64,000 bases of DNA from Vibrio sp. VB16 (GCF_015594925.2 NZ_CP087590.1:1364001-1428000), one strand, 5' to 3'. Positions 26,501 through 36,369 are shown, counted from the first letter of the stretch. A program made the numbers and translations. The notes: generated by a model not told the origin, from the sequence alone.

Positions 26501-26879
26501 GCAACTTTATCGTGATCCCGTCAACGCTAAGTTATCAGGTGTTTGTGCGGGTATTGCAAACTACTTCGGTGTAGAGACCTGGTTGGTTAGAATCTTGGTG
26601 GTGTCTGCTGCGTTATTGGGTGGCAGTTTTTTGGTTGTTGTCGCCTATGTCGCATTTACTTTGATGTTGGAAAAACAGCCTTACGAGTATCAAGAGAACA
26701 TCAAAACTAAACAGGACCACAAAATCAAAGATAAGGCTTGGCAGGCTGGGCAAACGCCTGAAAACCTGCTCAATAATATTGAAAATGAGCTAGGACGAGT
26801 GGATAACGGGGTGAGAGCAATGGAAGCTTATGTTACGTCCGAATCATTTAAAGTTAATCGAGAATTCAGCAAATTGTAA
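26490..26879 (+). CDS. pspC: Phage shock protein C
   Basis: PspC is the polytopic partner of PspB in stress sensing. The N-terminal PspC domain is clear: RQLYRDPVNAKLSGVCAGIANYFGVETWLVRI, followed by a hydrophobic segment (about 30-58, AALLGGSFLVVVAYVAFTL). A C-terminal periplasmic or amphipathic part of about 65 residues follows. The 129-residue length is usual. It is the last psp gene here: pspD, pspE and pspG do not follow, and the next gene begins 130 bases on. Confidence 0.95.
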   Translation: MRDRQLYRDPVNAKLSGVCAGIANYFGVETWLVRILVVSAALLGGSFLVVVAYVAFTLMLEKQPYEYQENIKTKQDHKIKDKAWQAGQTPENLLNNIENELGRVDNGVRAMEAYVTSESFKVNREFSKL

Positions 26880-27009
26880 TAACAAAGGTGATCTTGGCTA
26901 GAATCACACTTAATTATCAGTGAGTTATGATTAAATTGACTGGCAAATTCCCTTTCCATCATCTATGTTAATAGTTAGCGCTGTAAAGCTATTACATGGA
27001 TGATGTTTT

Positions 27010-28044
27010 ATGTTTAAACCCCAAGTGTTTTCACTGTTGTTTTTTGCGGTTCTGCTTATTGGATGTAAAGAGCAGCCCCCCGTTCCTGAACCAGAATCTC
27101 GACCCGCTAAATTATTTGCCGTGTCCGTTGGTAATAATGATCTGAGTCGTACATTTCCTGCAATAGCCCAAGCCGGCGATAAAGCTGTCCTTGCTTTCCG
27201 TGTCCCGGGTCAGCTTGAACTGCTTAAAGTCAATTCTGGTGATCTTGTGAAACGTGGCGATATACTCGCAGCGCTTAATCCTGATGAGTATAAATTGCTC
27301 GAAAAACAGGCCCGAGCTAATTTTGAACTGGCTAATGTTCAATATAAACGGATGAAAAAACTGCGCAAGGATCAAGTTGTATCAGAACAAGACTATGATC
27401 GAGCTCTTGCCAACTACAAATCTGCAAACGCTTCCCTCGAACAAGCCTCCTCAAACCTAAGCTACACGGGGTTAGTCGCTCCGTATGACGGCACCGTTTC
27501 TATTGTTAACATAGAAAATTACGAATACATCAACGCCGGTCAAGCGGTGATGAATGTACAAACAACGGCTGTCTTAAAAATCGAATTTCAACTTCCGGGC
27601 TATCTGTTAAACCGATTTCGCGGGGGAATGAATAAAAAAGCGACCATGACCTTTGACTCTTTTCCACAAGAGTCATTTTCTGTTCAGTTGCTCGAGATAG
27701 ACACCGAAGCCGATTCAAAAACGAACAGCTATAAAACAACCATGGTAATGGATAAACCTGATGATGTTGGGGCGCTTCCGGGAATGTCAGGGCAATTAAG
27801 GGTTTCTATTCCTAAAGTTGATACAACAGAGGTCCCTAAAAGTGCGTTGTTCACTGAAAATGACAAACAGTATGTATGGAGAGTCACTGAAGAAGGATTA
27901 ACAGAGAAAGTGGAATTAACATTAAGTGAAGCTGGCAAGGTTCAGTCGGGATTGTCTGATGGCGATTTGGTGGTTATTTCTGGAGTGGCAGGTATTGAAG
28001 AGGGAATAAAAGTCAGAGAGTGGGTTAAGGAGAGAGGGCTGTAA
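27010..28044 (+). CDS. vexI: RND efflux adaptor lipoprotein, first of two (VexI-like)
   Basis: This 344-residue membrane fusion protein has a lipoprotein signal with lipobox LLIGC (Cys19). Its layout is the usual adaptor order: a beta/lipoyl half motif with GDLVKRGDILAALNPDEY, an alpha hairpin (about 95-145), the second lipoyl half VAPYDGTVSIVN, then beta-barrel and membrane-proximal domains ending with a VVISGVAGIEEG repeat. Such proteins connect an inner-membrane RND pump to an outer-membrane channel. It is followed after one base by a second adaptor gene and then the pump. Two adaptors before one pump is the arrangement of Vibrio cholerae VexIJK, hence the symbol, assigned from memory. Confidence 0.85.
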   Translation: MFKPQVFSLLFFAVLLIGCKEQPPVPEPESRPAKLFAVSVGNNDLSRTFPAIAQAGDKAVLAFRVPGQLELLKVNSGDLVKRGDILAALNPDEYKLLEKQARANFELANVQYKRMKKLRKDQVVSEQDYDRALANYKSANASLEQASSNLSYTGLVAPYDGTVSIVNIENYEYINAGQAVMNVQTTAVLKIEFQLPGYLLNRFRGGMNKKATMTFDSFPQESFSVQLLEIDTEADSKTNSYKTTMVMDKPDDVGALPGMSGQLRVSIPKVDTTEVPKSALFTENDKQYVWRVTEEGLTEKVELTLSEAGKVQSGLSDGDLVVISGVAGIEEGIKVREWVKERGL

Positions 28045-28045
28045 T

Positions 28046-29134
28046 ATGAAAAAAATAATTTATATCATAGTATTAAGTTCTCTTGTTGCGATGGTAGGTT
28101 GTGGTAAAAAACCTGTCGACGTTGAAAAAGAGACCCCACGAGTTCGTATTTTAGATCTCTCAAAGCAATCTGATGAGGTTTACGATGGTCGCATGTTTTT
28201 CCCGGCTATCGCGGCGGCCGCTGACCGTTCTCATCTCAGCTTTCGGCTTTCTGGAGAGATAATCAAACTTGATGTCAATGAAGGAGACTTAGTGAGTAAA
28301 GGACAGGTGCTCGCTGAGATTGACCCCAATGACTTTAAGCTAGAAGTAGAAAATAAAAGAGCGTCATTCAATGTGGCGGATAGTCAATATAGACGCTCGG
28401 CGCCATTAGTGAAAAAAGGGTTGCTCGCACAATCACAATTCGATGAACTGGCTGCTCAACGCATGATAGCAAAAGCTGAATATGATTTGGCGACACTTAG
28501 ACTCTCTTTTACCCAACTGAAAGCACCTTTCGATGGAATTATATCACGCGTTAATGTTGAGAAATTTGAAAATGTTCAAGCGGGCCAGCAGATAGTTAAT
28601 ATCCATAATCCAGCCTTTGTCGATATTGTTATTCAGGTAGCAGATAAGCTGTTCGCTAATTCACCTCAAATGGAGGAGTTTAGATCAGTTGAAGCGGATG
28701 TTAAAGTCGCTAATGGACTCATTTATTCAGCGAAGCTAAAGGAATATACCACTGAACAAGACCAAGACACGGCAACCTATAACGTTACCCTAACCATGCC
28801 TATGCCGAAGGAAATATTGATTTTAGATGGTATGGCTGTAGAGGTTGCACCGAAGAAAGGCCATGTAGGCGATATACAAACCGTTGCCTTGTCGATACCG
28901 ATAGAAGCGATATTTAATCCAGATGGGGACACGCTAGATAGGGCGAACAAGTTTGTTTGGGTATTACAACCAGATAATACAGTTAAGCGCACCAAAGTCA
29001 TGACAGGACGAGTGAGCTATAAGGAAATTCAAGTGTTGGATGGATTAACAGCTGAAGACAAGATAGTTATTGCCGGCATAACACGCTTGCGAGATGGATT
29101 AAAAGTAGAGCCAAGCATGCAGGAGGTAAACTAA
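28046..29134 (+). CDS. vexJ: RND efflux adaptor lipoprotein, second of two (VexJ-like)
   Basis: The second adaptor has 362 residues and its own lipoprotein signal (lipobox MVGC, Cys19). Lipoyl halves are at KLDVNEGDLVSKGQVLAEIDPND and LKAPFDGIISRVN, with the hairpin between them. It is homologous to the preceding adaptor in layout but clearly diverged, so it is not a recent duplicate. Its stop codon shares one base with the vexK start (TAATG), which points to translational coupling. The two adaptors may form mixed hexamers on one pump, as inferred for other tandem-adaptor systems. Confidence 0.85.
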   Translation: MKKIIYIIVLSSLVAMVGCGKKPVDVEKETPRVRILDLSKQSDEVYDGRMFFPAIAAAADRSHLSFRLSGEIIKLDVNEGDLVSKGQVLAEIDPNDFKLEVENKRASFNVADSQYRRSAPLVKKGLLAQSQFDELAAQRMIAKAEYDLATLRLSFTQLKAPFDGIISRVNVEKFENVQAGQQIVNIHNPAFVDIVIQVADKLFANSPQMEEFRSVEADVKVANGLIYSAKLKEYTTEQDQDTATYNVTLTMPMPKEILILDGMAVEVAPKKGHVGDIQTVALSIPIEAIFNPDGDTLDRANKFVWVLQPDNTVKRTKVMTGRVSYKEIQVLDGLTAEDKIVIAGITRLRDGLKVEPSMQEVN

Positions 29135-32100
29135 TGAGCGATCAAAAAAATGCGCCCATATTAAATGCTGAAACGCCTGCGGAAGAGAAGGGCATCGCGG
29201 CCTACTTTATCAAGAATAAAGTAATAAGTTGGATGCTTTCGCTGATATTTTTGATTGGCGGTACATCGGCCTTTTTTGACTTAGGTCGACTTGAAGACCC
29301 TGCATTTACGATCAAAGACGCCATGGTAGTGACAAGCTATCCCGGTGCAACACCGGTCCAGGTCGAAGAAGAAGTGACTTACCCAATAGAGAAGGCGATA
29401 CAACAGCTTATCTATGTTGATGAGGTTAACTCAATCTCCAGTCGAGGCCTGTCTCAGATAACCGTGACCATGAAAAATAACTATGGTCCTGATGACCTTC
29501 CACAAATATGGGATGAATTAAGACGAAAGGTTAACGATCTCGCGCCAACTCTTCCGCCGGGGGTACATAGCCCTCAAGTCATCGATGATTTTGGTGATGT
29601 GTACGGTATATTACTGGCTATATCAGGTGAAGGGTACAGCTATAAAGAGCTTCTGGATTATGTTGATTACCTGCGACGAGACCTAGAGTTAATCGATGGC
29701 ATTGGCAAAATCAGCGTATCTGGCGAGCAGCAAGAGCAAGTCTTCATTGAGATATCGATGAAGCGCTTAAGTAGCTTGGGTATTGCGCCATCCACGATAT
29801 TTAATCTGCTTGATACTCAGAATACAGTGAACGATGCGGGTGCAGTACGTATTGGTGAAGAGTACATTCGAATTCAACCGACCGGTGAGTTTAAAGACGT
29901 TTCTCAACTGGGCGACCTAATCTTAACCGAAGGGGGAGCGCAAGGGCTTATCTTCCTAAAAGATGTGGCGACGATCAAGCGAGGTTATGTCGAGGTCCCC
30001 TCTAATATCATTAACTTTAATGGCAGACTATCTCTCAATATGGGCGTGTCGTTTAACTCTGGGGTCAATGTTGTTGAAGTAGGTAAGCGATTCGACAGAC
30101 GACTGGCAGAGCTTAAGTTTCAGCAGCCTATTGGTATCGATATTTCTGAGGTATATAGCCAACCAAAAGAAGTCGATAAATCCGTCAGTGGGTTTGTTAT
30201 TAGCTTAGCGCAAGCGGTTGGTATCGTTATCATCGTATTGCTTTTCTTTATGGGCCTGAGATCTGGCCTTCTCATTGGTTTAATACTGTTAGTGACAGTA
30301 TTAGGTACCTTCATCTTTATGCAGTATATGGGCATCGAACTGCAACGTATTTCACTTGGTGCTTTGGTCATTGCACTCGGGATGTTGGTAGATAATGCCA
30401 TCGTGGTGGTCGAAGGGATACTGATAGGAACCAAGCAAGGGCGAACGAGGTTGCAGGCGGCTACTGATATTGTAACGCAAACAATTTGGCCACTATTTGG
30501 TGCAACTGTTATTGCCGTTACAGCATTTGCGCCAATCGGTTTGTCTGACGATGCAACCGGTGAGTATTGCGGCACACTATTCACAGTACTGCTCATTTCG
30601 CTCATGTTGAGCTGGTTTACTGCCATCTCTTTAACCCCTTTCTTCGCTGATCTATTTTTCAAGGAAACCTCAGCTGATAGCAAAGATGATGAAGGTTCGG
30701 ACCCATATAACGGAATGATTTTCGTGATATATCGAAACTTCTTAGAGTTTTGTATGAAACGGGCATGGACGACCGTCATTGTGTTGATAGTGATGCTAGT
30801 TATAAGCATTTATGGATTTACCAAAGTAAAACAATCCTTCTTTCCATCGTCCACTACTCCATTGTTTATGGTTGATGTATGGATGCCAGAAGGAACCGAT
30901 ATTCGTGCGACCAATACTAAGTTACAGGTATTGCAAGGTTGGTTATCAGAGCAAGATGGTGTCGAGCACGTTACGACAACGGCTGGTAAAGGGTTGCAAC
31001 GCTTTATGCTGACTTATTCACCAGAAAAGAGTTACTCCGCCTATGGTGAGATAGCCACGCGCGTTACATCCGCAGAGGTGATGGATCCGTTAATGGCTAA
31101 GTTCCGCTCTCATATTCAACTTAACTTTCCAGAGATAAACTATAAGCTGAAGAAAATTGAGTTAGGACCAGGAGGGGGTGCGAAGATAGAAGCTCGTCTG
31201 GTGGGTTCTGATCCGACAATATTGAGGGCTTTGGCTACGCAGGTTATGGATCTTATGTACGTCGATAATGGGACGACGAACATAAGACATGATTGGCGGG
31301 AAAGAACTAAGGTACTGGAACCAATATTTAATGAAAGTCAGGCTAGACGTTACGGCATCACAAAATCAGATGTGGATGAATTCCTAAGCATGTCATTTTC
31401 TGGGAAAAGCGTTGGGGTCTATCGTGATGGCACAACGTTAATGCCAATTGTTGCTCGGTTACCTGAAGATGAAAGAGAGAATATAAATAACATCGAAAGT
31501 ATGAAGATATGGAGTCCAGGTTTAAGCGAATATATACCACTACAACAGGTCACTCTTGGATATGAAACTCGCTGGGAAGATCCGCTTATCATTCGTAAAA
31601 ATCGTAAACGTATGCTGACTATTTTTGCCGACCCAGATTTACTTGGTGACGAGACGGCGGCGACGTTACAAAAGCGGTTAATGACGCAAATTGACGCAAT
31701 AGAGATGCCTCCGGGATATTCGTTGGAATGGGGGGGAGAGTATGAGTCTTCGGCTGATGCTCAAGAGTCCTTATTTACCACGATGCCACTGGGCTATCTC
31801 TTTATGTTCTTGGTTACGGTGTTCTTATTTAACTCGGTTAAAGAACCTCTGATTGTTTGGTTTACGGTGCCTTTGGCCATTATTGGTGTCTCTACAGGCT
31901 TATTGTTGCTTGATACTCCGTTTGGTTTCATGGCGCTACTCGGGTTTCTGAGTTTGTCTGGCATGCTGCTGAAGAATGGTATTGTGTTGCTCGATCAGAT
32001 CAATATTGAGATGACGTCTGGAAAAGAACCTTATCTAGCCGTAGTAGATGCGGCACTGAGTCGTGTTCGACCCGTCTGTATGGCAGCAATCACGACTATT

Positions 32101-32265
32101 TTAGGTATGGTGCCACTTCTACCGGATAGTTTCTTTAAACCAATGGCAGTGACGATTATGTTTGGCTTAGGTTTCGCGACTATACTGACCTTAATCGTTG
32201 TGCCTGTGCTCTATCGTATTTTGCATAAGATACAGATAGTTGCCATAGACGATTCAAAAGGGTAA
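29134..32265 (+). CDS. vexK: RND multidrug efflux permease (VexK-like)
   Basis: This 1043-residue inner-membrane proton antiporter has the two-fold RND plan: a first helix near 33-50, a large periplasmic loop, helices 2-6 (about 335-540), a seventh helix near 545, a second loop and helices 8-12 (about 870-1030). Proton-relay positions are visible as LVDNAIVVVEG in TM4 (Asp420, with Asn421 where AcrB has a second Asp) and LLKNGIVLLDQ in TM10 (Lys). It belongs to the HAE-1-like group rather than the CusA metal group. No outer-membrane channel gene accompanies the operon, so a shared TolC is likely. The tag gene follows after 59 bases. Confidence 0.9.
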   Translation: MSDQKNAPILNAETPAEEKGIAAYFIKNKVISWMLSLIFLIGGTSAFFDLGRLEDPAFTIKDAMVVTSYPGATPVQVEEEVTYPIEKAIQQLIYVDEVNSISSRGLSQITVTMKNNYGPDDLPQIWDELRRKVNDLAPTLPPGVHSPQVIDDFGDVYGILLAISGEGYSYKELLDYVDYLRRDLELIDGIGKISVSGEQQEQVFIEISMKRLSSLGIAPSTIFNLLDTQNTVNDAGAVRIGEEYIRIQPTGEFKDVSQLGDLILTEGGAQGLIFLKDVATIKRGYVEVPSNIINFNGRLSLNMGVSFNSGVNVVEVGKRFDRRLAELKFQQPIGIDISEVYSQPKEVDKSVSGFVISLAQAVGIVIIVLLFFMGLRSGLLIGLILLVTVLGTFIFMQYMGIELQRISLGALVIALGMLVDNAIVVVEGILIGTKQGRTRLQAATDIVTQTIWPLFGATVIAVTAFAPIGLSDDATGEYCGTLFTVLLISLMLSWFTAISLTPFFADLFFKETSADSKDDEGSDPYNGMIFVIYRNFLEFCMKRAWTTVIVLIVMLVISIYGFTKVKQSFFPSSTTPLFMVDVWMPEGTDIRATNTKLQVLQGWLSEQDGVEHVTTTAGKGLQRFMLTYSPEKSYSAYGEIATRVTSAEVMDPLMAKFRSHIQLNFPEINYKLKKIELGPGGGAKIEARLVGSDPTILRALATQVMDLMYVDNGTTNIRHDWRERTKVLEPIFNESQARRYGITKSDVDEFLSMSFSGKSVGVYRDGTTLMPIVARLPEDERENINNIESMKIWSPGLSEYIPLQQVTLGYETRWEDPLIIRKNRKRMLTIFADPDLLGDETAATLQKRLMTQIDAIEMPPGYSLEWGGEYESSADAQESLFTTMPLGYLFMFLVTVFLFNSVKEPLIVWFTVPLAIIGVSTGLLLLDTPFGFMALLGFLSLSGMLLKNGIVLLDQINIEMTSGKEPYLAVVDAALSRVRPVCMAAITTILGMVPLLPDSFFKPMAVTIMFGLGFATILTLIVVPVLYRILHKIQIVAIDDSKG

Positions 32266-32324
32266 CTCAACTTCAAACCGGCGCTTTGTTTTTAGGTTGG
32301 AGCAAAGCGCAATCAAGGATAACG

Positions 32325-32879
32325 ATGAACAGATGTAAGTGGGCTGATGAAACTAAACTGGATTACCTTGAATACCATGATAATGAGTGGGGAGTACCTA
32401 TTTATGAAGATAACGTATTCTTTGAGTTTCTAGTCCTGGAATCAGCACAAGCAGGGTTAAGTTGGTACACCATTCTAAAAAGACGAGATGGTTATAGAGA
32501 TGCGTTTGCTGGTTTTGACCCACTGAAAGTGTCTCAGTTTGACGGTTCGATGGTTGAAGCGTTATTGCAGAACAGTCGGATAATCCGGCATAGAGCAAAG
32601 ATAGAAGCAGCAATAAATAACGCGCAGCGATTTCTTGAGATTCAAAAGGAATTTGGCAGCTTCAGTGACTATGTTTGGGCGTTTGTAGGCAAGCAACCAA
32701 TCTCTAATCGAACGGAGGGTGACTCTCCTCCAGCGACGACATCTGAATCGGATCGGTTGTTCAAAGACCTTAAGAAACGAGGGTTTAAGTTTTTAGGCAG
32801 CACAACGGTTTATGCGTTTATGCAAGCGACGGGGCTAGTTGATGACCATGATATAGATTGTTTTAAGAGAGAAAACTAA
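32325..32879 (+). CDS. tag: DNA-3-methyladenine glycosylase I
   Basis: Tag removes 3-methyladenine from alkylated DNA. From the ATG at 32325 (preceded by AAGGATAACG) the protein has 184 residues against 187 in E. coli. The frame is open upstream to 32286, but that part is unlike the family. The zinc-snap ligands are all present: Cys4 in MNRCKW, His18 in EYHDNEWG, and His175 and Cys179 in DDHDIDCF. The catalytic-pocket Glu is in FLVLESAQAGLSW. It lies 59 bases after the efflux pump gene on the same strand and may be read from it or from its own promoter. Confidence 0.96.
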   Translation: MNRCKWADETKLDYLEYHDNEWGVPIYEDNVFFEFLVLESAQAGLSWYTILKRRDGYRDAFAGFDPLKVSQFDGSMVEALLQNSRIIRHRAKIEAAINNAQRFLEIQKEFGSFSDYVWAFVGKQPISNRTEGDSPPATTSESDRLFKDLKKRGFKFLGSTTVYAFMQATGLVDDHDIDCFKREN

Positions 32880-33029
32880 TACGCGTGGCTCCGGTACCGA
32901 TTACTTTTTACTATCAAAAGTGGTCATTTTTGTCTTTCTAGAACTAAAATCTAAGGAGGATATGATTAATTTGTAAATACGTAAGTATTTTCATATGGAT
33001 TAACGAAATGCTTTGTTAGGTGCTGAGTT

Positions 33030-34175
33030 ATGAACTCGTTAAAAGAAACTAAACAGTCTGTTCATTCACGCTCTGGGCATAGTGATTCTTTGCGTCAGGA
33101 ACTAAAAGACATTCATCAACGTATTTTGGTTGAAATACCTGATGTAGTTCGAATAGCGATAGTATCTTATGATCCTAAGAGTACACAATTATATACCTAT
33201 GTTGAAAGTAACACGGGGTTGAATAACTTTACTAACTACTCCTTCCCATTAAGCTCTTGTCCTAAATTAAAAGTCTGTGCGGAGCAAAGGTGCACACGTA
33301 TTGTCGATGATTTGCCGGGGACGATTGAAGGTGGTAACAAGCATTCTGAATGGTTACTACAGCAAGGCTATAACTCTTCTTATACCGTTCCTATTTATAA
33401 TGGACAAAATTTTATCGGTTTCATATTTTTTGACTCTTATCGAAAAGCCGTCTTTACTGACGAAATTCAACAAAATCTGTCCCCGTTTTGTGATCTTATT
33501 AACTTTGCGGTTAACACCGAGTATTCATTGCTTAATGCGATTCTTACATCAGCAGAGATAACGAAAGCGCTTTCTGCCGGCTATAAAAATGAATCGAAAG
33601 AACATATGGAGAGGATGAGCCGCTATGCGCATCTTATTGCCAAAGGGGTGGCCGATATCTATCATCTCGATGATGAATTGATAGAGAGTGTGCATATATT
33701 TTCTCGCCTACATGATATTGGCAAGTCAGCGTTATCCATTGAGATATTGCTGAAACCTTCGCCTTTGGCCGTCGATGAGCGTGAGAAAATGAGGGATTAC
33801 ATTTCTAGTGGGGTTAAGGAAGTAGATAAAATTATCGAAAATCTAGGTTTTCCTTCACACCGTTGTATCGAGGTGCTTAAGAGCATTGTCTCTTGTCATC
33901 AGGAGTTTTTAGATGGGACAGGTTACCCAAATGGACTGTCTGATGGAGAGATAGCCGCCCCAGCTCGTATAGTTACTGTGGCGAATGTTTTTGATGCGTT
34001 GACCAGTCATCGCCCGTATAAACAGGCTTGCTCAGTCTCAGCCGCACTATTAGAGCTCGAAAAAATGGTATATAGTGGCAAATTAGATGGACATTGTGTA
34101 AATGCATTAAGAGAACATCAAGATTACCTAGCTGATATTATCAGGCGATATCCGGAATCTGATCCCAGCTTATAG
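33030..34175 (+). CDS. GAF domain plus HD-GYP domain protein with altered metal site
   Basis: This 381-residue protein has a GAF-like sensor domain (about residues 25-165) and an HD-GYP domain (about 180-365) of the cyclic-di-GMP phosphodiesterase class. The HD pair is His228-Asp229 (LHDIGK) and the GYP motif is at 298-300 (DGTGYPNG). Compared with characterised HD-GYP enzymes, two metal-binding histidines are replaced. The usual HPxxG is YISSG (Tyr257), and HHE is CHQEF, keeping His290 but with Gln291 in place of the second His. The Asp in VFDALTS is kept. Activity may be lost or changed. A PilZ-domain gene follows 163 bases on, so a cyclic-di-GMP theme is plausible. Confidence 0.85.
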   Translation: MNSLKETKQSVHSRSGHSDSLRQELKDIHQRILVEIPDVVRIAIVSYDPKSTQLYTYVESNTGLNNFTNYSFPLSSCPKLKVCAEQRCTRIVDDLPGTIEGGNKHSEWLLQQGYNSSYTVPIYNGQNFIGFIFFDSYRKAVFTDEIQQNLSPFCDLINFAVNTEYSLLNAILTSAEITKALSAGYKNESKEHMERMSRYAHLIAKGVADIYHLDDELIESVHIFSRLHDIGKSALSIEILLKPSPLAVDEREKMRDYISSGVKEVDKIIENLGFPSHRCIEVLKSIVSCHQEFLDGTGYPNGLSDGEIAAPARIVTVANVFDALTSHRPYKQACSVSAALLELEKMVYSGKLDGHCVNALREHQDYLADIIRRYPESDPSL

Positions 34176-34338
34176 CAGTGCCAATATCGCTGTATTGTCG
34201 GTTCTCCACCAATCAGAATGTGTACATGTGCTTTTTCGACATAGAGCAAACTAATTGTTGTGAGAATCGATTATCCTGTAAAGTTAATGAATAACAATGA
34301 GTTTCATATCCGTTTATGTTTAGAAGTCTATTGATACT

Positions 34339-34992
34339 ATGAGTATTGAACCAACTAAAGTCACCGACCTTAAAAAATTCCTTCAGTTTGGCATGAAACT
34401 TTCTTCGGTAATTAATTTTGGGCCGACTAATCAATATACCTTTACGGGTACGTTTATTGGCCTTAAAGAGCATAATTACCTTATTTTTGAGCTTAGTACC
34501 AAAGCAACAGAAGATCTTGTGACTAGGAATATAAACGGTTCGGAGATTGTTCTTAGGGGCGTAACCAATACAGATGAAGGTCACGTTATTGCCTTTCGAT
34601 CTCGTATTTTAGGCGTCAAGATGATGGGCTCTTCATGGCTAATATTTCTGTCGTATCCAAATAAGTTTGAAACCAAACCAATCCGAGCGACAAAACGTTA
34701 TAAAGTAAATATTGGTGCAATGGTTGAGATCGGCGGTCAAGAGTACAAAGCTCAGCTTTTAGATATTTCAGTGGCCGGTTGTGGATTGCTTATAAAACAA
34801 AGAATTATTGTCAAGCCCGGTGAAGAAGTCATTGTAGTCCCTGATCTTAAGAATATTCCTAAACATTATCCCAAAGCTTATGTTGTTAATTCACGTGTGC
34901 AATCTGACAGTACGATAGTTGGGGTTGAGTTAGTAGAAGATCTAGATTGGAGTGATGAGTTGAGGCTAGAGATATTGCAGTTAGTGGTATAA
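34339..34992 (+). CDS. PilZ domain cyclic-di-GMP receptor protein
   Basis: The 217-residue protein has an N-terminal YcgR-like split-barrel region (about residues 10-110) and a C-terminal PilZ domain (about 113-210). The ligand-binding signature is complete: RATKR (RxxxR) at the domain boundary and DISVAGCG (DxSxxG) about 30 residues later. This two-domain layout is that of YcgR and Vibrio PlzD-type proteins, which bind cyclic-di-GMP and affect motility or surface behaviour. The neighbouring HD-GYP gene lies upstream on the same strand. No transmembrane segment or signal is visible. The ribosome site before the ATG is weak. Confidence 0.88.
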   Translation: MSIEPTKVTDLKKFLQFGMKLSSVINFGPTNQYTFTGTFIGLKEHNYLIFELSTKATEDLVTRNINGSEIVLRGVTNTDEGHVIAFRSRILGVKMMGSSWLIFLSYPNKFETKPIRATKRYKVNIGAMVEIGGQEYKAQLLDISVAGCGLLIKQRIIVKPGEEVIVVPDLKNIPKHYPKAYVVNSRVQSDSTIVGVELVEDLDWSDELRLEILQLVV

Positions 34993-35015
34993 TTTAAACG
35001 CTGTAGTGGGCTAAA

Positions 35016-35046
35016 TAGAAGTCGAGTATTATTGACTCGACTTCTA
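35016..35046. terminator. Perfect hairpin between PilZ gene and metC
   Basis: TAGAAGTCGAGT (35016-35027) and ACTCGACTTCTA (35035-35046) form a 12-base perfect stem with a 7-base loop between convergent genes. No strong T-run follows on either strand. Confidence 0.6.
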
Positions 35047-35082
35047 AGAGATAACTAAAACAGACGATGTGTCACCGGCTAA

Positions 35083-36270
35083 TCAAGATAACGTTTGTTG
35101 GTATCTTTCTAAGCCTTTATCAAGGTCATCGATCAATTCATCGACGTTTTCTAGCCCTATATGTAAACGTACTAGCGTTCCTTTGAAATTAGGATTAGCT
35201 ACTGTACGTAAACTATTAAATGAGCTGGGCTCATTAGCAAGAATCAAGCTTTCAAATCCGCCCCACGAATACCCCATACTAAAATGTTTCATACCGTCGA
35301 GTAATTCCGTTGTCGCTTTGGAATCTGCTGTTTTAAGGATAAAAGAGAATAGACCATTACAACCGGTAAAATCTCGCTTATAAAACGCATGTCCCGGGCA
35401 AGTTTCTAATGCAGGGTGACGAACATGGTCCACGAGCGGATGCTCGGCTAACCAATTTGCTACCTTAATACTGTTTTCTTCGTGTTGACGTAATCTCACA
35501 TCCAGTGTTCTTAGTCCTCGAAGCGCGAGGTATGCATCGTCGGGTGAGATACATTGGCCCATGAGATAACTTTGTTCACGTAATTGGTCCCAACATTTCT
35601 GATTCGACACCGCGGTACCGATCATAACGTCTGAATGGCCAACGATATACTTCGTTGCTGCTTGCACCGAAATATCAACCCCGAAATCAAAAGGGGAGAA
35701 GTTAACACCGGCACCCCAAGTATTATCAAGGATGGTGATCATGTCCGCTTCTTTGGCTATTTTTGTTAGGGTTGGAACATCTTGCACTTCCATTGTTACT
35801 GAACCTGGAGACTCAAGGAACAATATTTTGGTATTGGCTCTAATGAGTTCGCGGATACCTTCGCCTATCATAGGGTCATAATAGGTTGTCTCAACACCCA
35901 TTTTTTTTAGTATTACATCGCAAAAATTTCGGGTAGGTTCATAACATGTATCGACCATCAGAATATGGTCACCAGTCTCTACGAAGCAGAGAATAGCATT
36001 GGAAATCGCCGCCGTACCACAAGGATAAAGTGCACAGCCAACCCCACCTTCAATTTGATTCATTGCATCTTGAAATGCAAAATGTGTATTGGTACCACGA
36101 CGACCATAAAATAAGGTCTTATTTGCCCGGTCTTTTGTTGCCTGATTTTTTTGTGCGACGGTTTCAAAAACAACGGTTGAAGCACGTTGAACGGGTGGGT
36201 TAACCACACCGTTTGTCCATTTTTTATCTCGGCCAGCAGTGACCAGCTTGGTTTGTTTATGTTCGGACAT
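35083..36270 (-). CDS. metC: Cystathionine beta-lyase
   Basis: MetC cleaves cystathionine to homocysteine, pyruvate and ammonia in methionine synthesis. The 395-residue protein is of the Cys/Met PLP family. The PLP lysine lies in QAATKYIVGHSDVMIG, the MetC form of this motif. FYGRRGTNTHFAFQDAM near residue 55 holds the arginine and tyrosine that contact PLP phosphate, and LDNTWGAGVNFSP precedes the lysine. E. coli MetC has 395 residues. It is a single gene on the minus strand. I saw no clear MetJ box (AGACGTCT repeats) in the 100 bases upstream. Confidence 0.95.
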   Translation of the reverse strand: MSEHKQTKLVTAGRDKKWTNGVVNPPVQRASTVVFETVAQKNQATKDRANKTLFYGRRGTNTHFAFQDAMNQIEGGVGCALYPCGTAAISNAILCFVETGDHILMVDTCYEPTRNFCDVILKKMGVETTYYDPMIGEGIRELIRANTKILFLESPGSVTMEVQDVPTLTKIAKEADMITILDNTWGAGVNFSPFDFGVDISVQAATKYIVGHSDVMIGTAVSNQKCWDQLREQSYLMGQCISPDDAYLALRGLRTLDVRLRQHEENSIKVANWLAEHPLVDHVRHPALETCPGHAFYKRDFTGCNGLFSFILKTADSKATTELLDGMKHFSMGYSWGGFESLILANEPSSFNSLRTVANPNFKGTLVRLHIGLENVDELIDDLDKGLERYQQTLS

Positions 36271-36369
36271 CCCATTTCCCTACATGATGTTTTAATCTGA
36301 TTTGGTTAATTTAAAACATGATAGAAGATATTAAGCAACTGAAATTCGCTGAAGAAGAATGAGAAACCG

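Noticed and set aside
30120..30809. 229-residue minus-strand frame inside vexK
   Set aside because: Antisense to a conserved RND gene; composition reflects the opposite strand.
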